From Piscicola geometra (taxonomy: Eukaryota > Annelida > Clitellata > Hirudinida > Piscicolidae), in assembly GCA_943735955.1 (NCBI GenBank), contig OX030964.1:2240075-2304074 (forward strand): DNA of 64,000 bases. Reading direction: 5' to 3'. Made by a program: the position numbers and the translations under genes. The notes beneath the pieces are model-generated. The model did not search any database. It saw only the letters and a program-made list of their open reading frames with translations, and had not been told where the DNA came from. Every line of letters begins with the position of its first letter. Positions within the stretch are counted from its first letter, which is position 1. Positions 62,164-64,000 of this stretch are shown here, one piece after another.

Positions 62164-62185
62164 CTAATGTATCTTTCTCACACAG

Positions 62186-64000
62186 ATTGCAGCATTGACA
62201 ACGGTGGATGCAAGGAAAACAAATGCAGCTCTTTCAGCCTAGGGCCTGTAAGCTTGAGTGAGTGCATCTTTCCAAAAGGCTACCAAAAGAAATATTACCA
62301 TGACCATATCTGCACAGGTTATTTAAAAAAATTTTTAAATAAAAACTTTAAACTTTAGTAATGAGTTGAATATAAAATAAACTCATAATTGCATAATTTT
62401 TTATTCAAATCAATCTTTATATTTTTGTTATTAAATGGAAAAAAAATTAAATCATCAGAAAATGAATTACTTATTGACTTGGAGCTCTTCAAAATGCCTT
62501 TAGACCTGTTCCTACAATGAACACTGCAGATACGAATGAATGTGAGATTGGCAAGCCTTGTGATACTGACACTTCCACGTGCCTCAACACCCTGAGATCC
62601 TACGAGTGCCTCTGTCGTCCTGGCTTCACGAAGAATACTTCAGGAAAGTGTGAAGGTGGTCTTTCTTTTTTACTCCTTTCAAGGCAATTCTCGTCATTTG
62701 AAAAAACTACATTGGCATAGGTAATAAAAGTCAATAATAAAAAAGTGGTCATGAAACAAGGAATCTTTAATTAGCATTAAAACTTGAATTTGTTCAATAA
62801 TTAAAATATATTTTTTTTATAAGCAACAGACAACCAAATAGTTCAATACATTCTAAACACAACGAAAAAAACCTATACAAAATAGAACGATACACGAATT
62901 AATCTCTTATTAGTAAGTTGTTCAGTCCTTTTTCCTATTTTTCTCGTAAATAAACCAAACATAAACTCTCCTCCAAAGACGTGGACGAATGCTCCAACAA
63001 GAGTCACAACTGCACCATTGAACACTACGTCTGTTCCAACATTCCAGGCTCATACGAATGCGTGTGTCTTGCAGGATTCAAAGAAACACTGGGCGTTTGC
63101 GAAAGTTTGTACCACTCTGCGTGACTCAGTTTTTCTTTTTCAAATATTTCTGTTTTTTTTTCACAACATAGTAGTGTATTCTTGAAGCTGTGGGAATGTC
63201 TTTCAATTTAATTGTCATTCCCATTAAACTTTGCTTCTTAACTTCTCTAAAAATATCGTTTTAAATTATATATACTTCTCTAATAATATCGTTTTAAATT
63301 TTTTATAAATATATTTTATAATTAAATATTTCATCAGGATTTCAATGAATCTCATCTGAAATTACTTCCTTCAAGAACTGCCAGCAAATGTTGGAGCGAT
63401 AGTGAGAGGGGTGGTTGGTGGCTTGCTGTTTCTCCTCCTACTCATCCTTCTTTTACTTCTATTTCTACGTATAAGTCGCAGGTTCAATTAGTTATTACTT
63501 TTATTTCTTTTCTAATTATATTAAGAATTTGTAACTTACTTTTTAAAATATGTTTTTCAGCTTTGAAATTTGTTTAAAATATTGTATATATTTTAAATAT
63601 AACATTTATAAAAAAAATATGTAAAAAAACTTTAGTAAACAAAAAGATGTTCTATCAAAGCCGCCAGGAGCCGGTGATTTTGATAGTTTTTTGAATAATA
63701 ATTAACGACTTTAATTAATTTTTTCTAATTTTAATAACGTGGTTATGAACAAAAATGAAATGCTTTTGTACGACATATTGAAGCCCTGGAACTCAACTTA
63801 TTTCCACATTTCAGTCACTTCGAAGGAACGTGCTACTAGCAGTAAAGGACTCACCAGCAGAATTACCAGCCTGAATCTCATCAACAAAGTCAAGACCAAC
63901 AAAAATGCAAGAGTTGGAAAAGACAGTAGTTCAACCAGTCTTAACAGCAGCGCAGCCACAGAAACCCCCATGAACACAAGCATTGAAAACGAGATCAGGG
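62186..64000 (+). CDS. receptor phosphatase copy D: three EGF exons, transmembrane, juxtamembrane (continues beyond window)
   Basis: Exons 62186-62317 (132 bases; DCSIDNGGCKENKCSSFS), 62530-62655 (DTNECEIGKPC) and 62979-63104 (DVDECSNKSHNC, SYECVCLAGF) are EGF-like with phase-1 borders. Exon 63376-63481 encodes the transmembrane helix, 63636-63673 the linker, and 63815 onward the serine-rich juxtamembrane region up to the window end. All are open and in phase. Copy D has one more EGF than copy B shows. Its catalytic exons lie outside the window. A start codon and signal peptide are not seen upstream, so the true N-terminus lies further 5', perhaps across the gap. Confidence 0.9.

Larger units (their letters stand above)
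59901..62185. repeat. right copy of the segmental duplication
   Basis: Matches 1-3728 without the SINE and piggyBac insertions, and with 251 additional bases (61941-62191) lost from the left copy. It is therefore closer to the ancestral arrangement. A pyrimidine-rich tract occupies about 61910-62056. Confidence 0.95.

Overview
The window is animal (metazoan) genomic DNA. Its genes are split by short GT-AG introns whose phases can be followed exactly. The protein families are animal ones: a receptor tyrosine phosphatase with EGF repeats, annexin, BTB/POZ, fucolectin-like F5/8C and WSC. Most of the remaining DNA is AT-rich and made of animal-type transposons. There is no operon, rRNA, CRISPR array or prokaryotic signal. 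I cannot assign a phylum; an invertebrate with an AT-rich, repeat-laden genome fits best. A 200-base run of N at 59687-59886 is an assembly gap.

Layout: 1-3728 is the left copy of a segmental duplication whose right copy starts at 59901. Receptor phosphatase copy A (3729-11718) follows; two LINEs have replaced its middle. Next come hAT-related repeats, a foldback element (14640-16800), a TAG microsatellite, two tandem BTB genes (19231-21793), a hAT remnant, and a gene start encoding signal peptide, fucolectin domain and WSC domain (22947-24073). That gene is interrupted by a CR1-like LINE and a pogo-like fragment. Phosphatase copy B (27575-33923) is the most complete: EGF, EGF, transmembrane helix, phosphatase domain D1, degenerate D2 and tail. 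After it come repeats, a reverse-strand secreted fucolectin/PAN-like gene (37842-38786), phosphatase fragment C (41682-42480), mariner and hAT debris, a 4.5 kb foldback element holding AT-rich satellites (45983-50479), LINE pieces and a reverse-strand five-exon gene for a small secreted cysteine-rich protein (55043-57234). The window ends inside phosphatase copy D (62186-64000+).

Biology: the region looks like a tandem, actively decaying array of receptor phosphatase genes. Where the active-site exon junction can be read (copies A and B), splicing gives His-Gly in place of His-Cys, so these receptors appear to be pseudophosphatases by design or decay. The surrounding genes encode secreted or adhesive products (fucolectin, WSC, cysteine-rich modules). 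That suggests a recognition or defence neighbourhood, but this is inference only.

The least familiar items are the cysteine-rich gene built from a duplicated exon pair and the two foldback elements with tandem-repeat arms.
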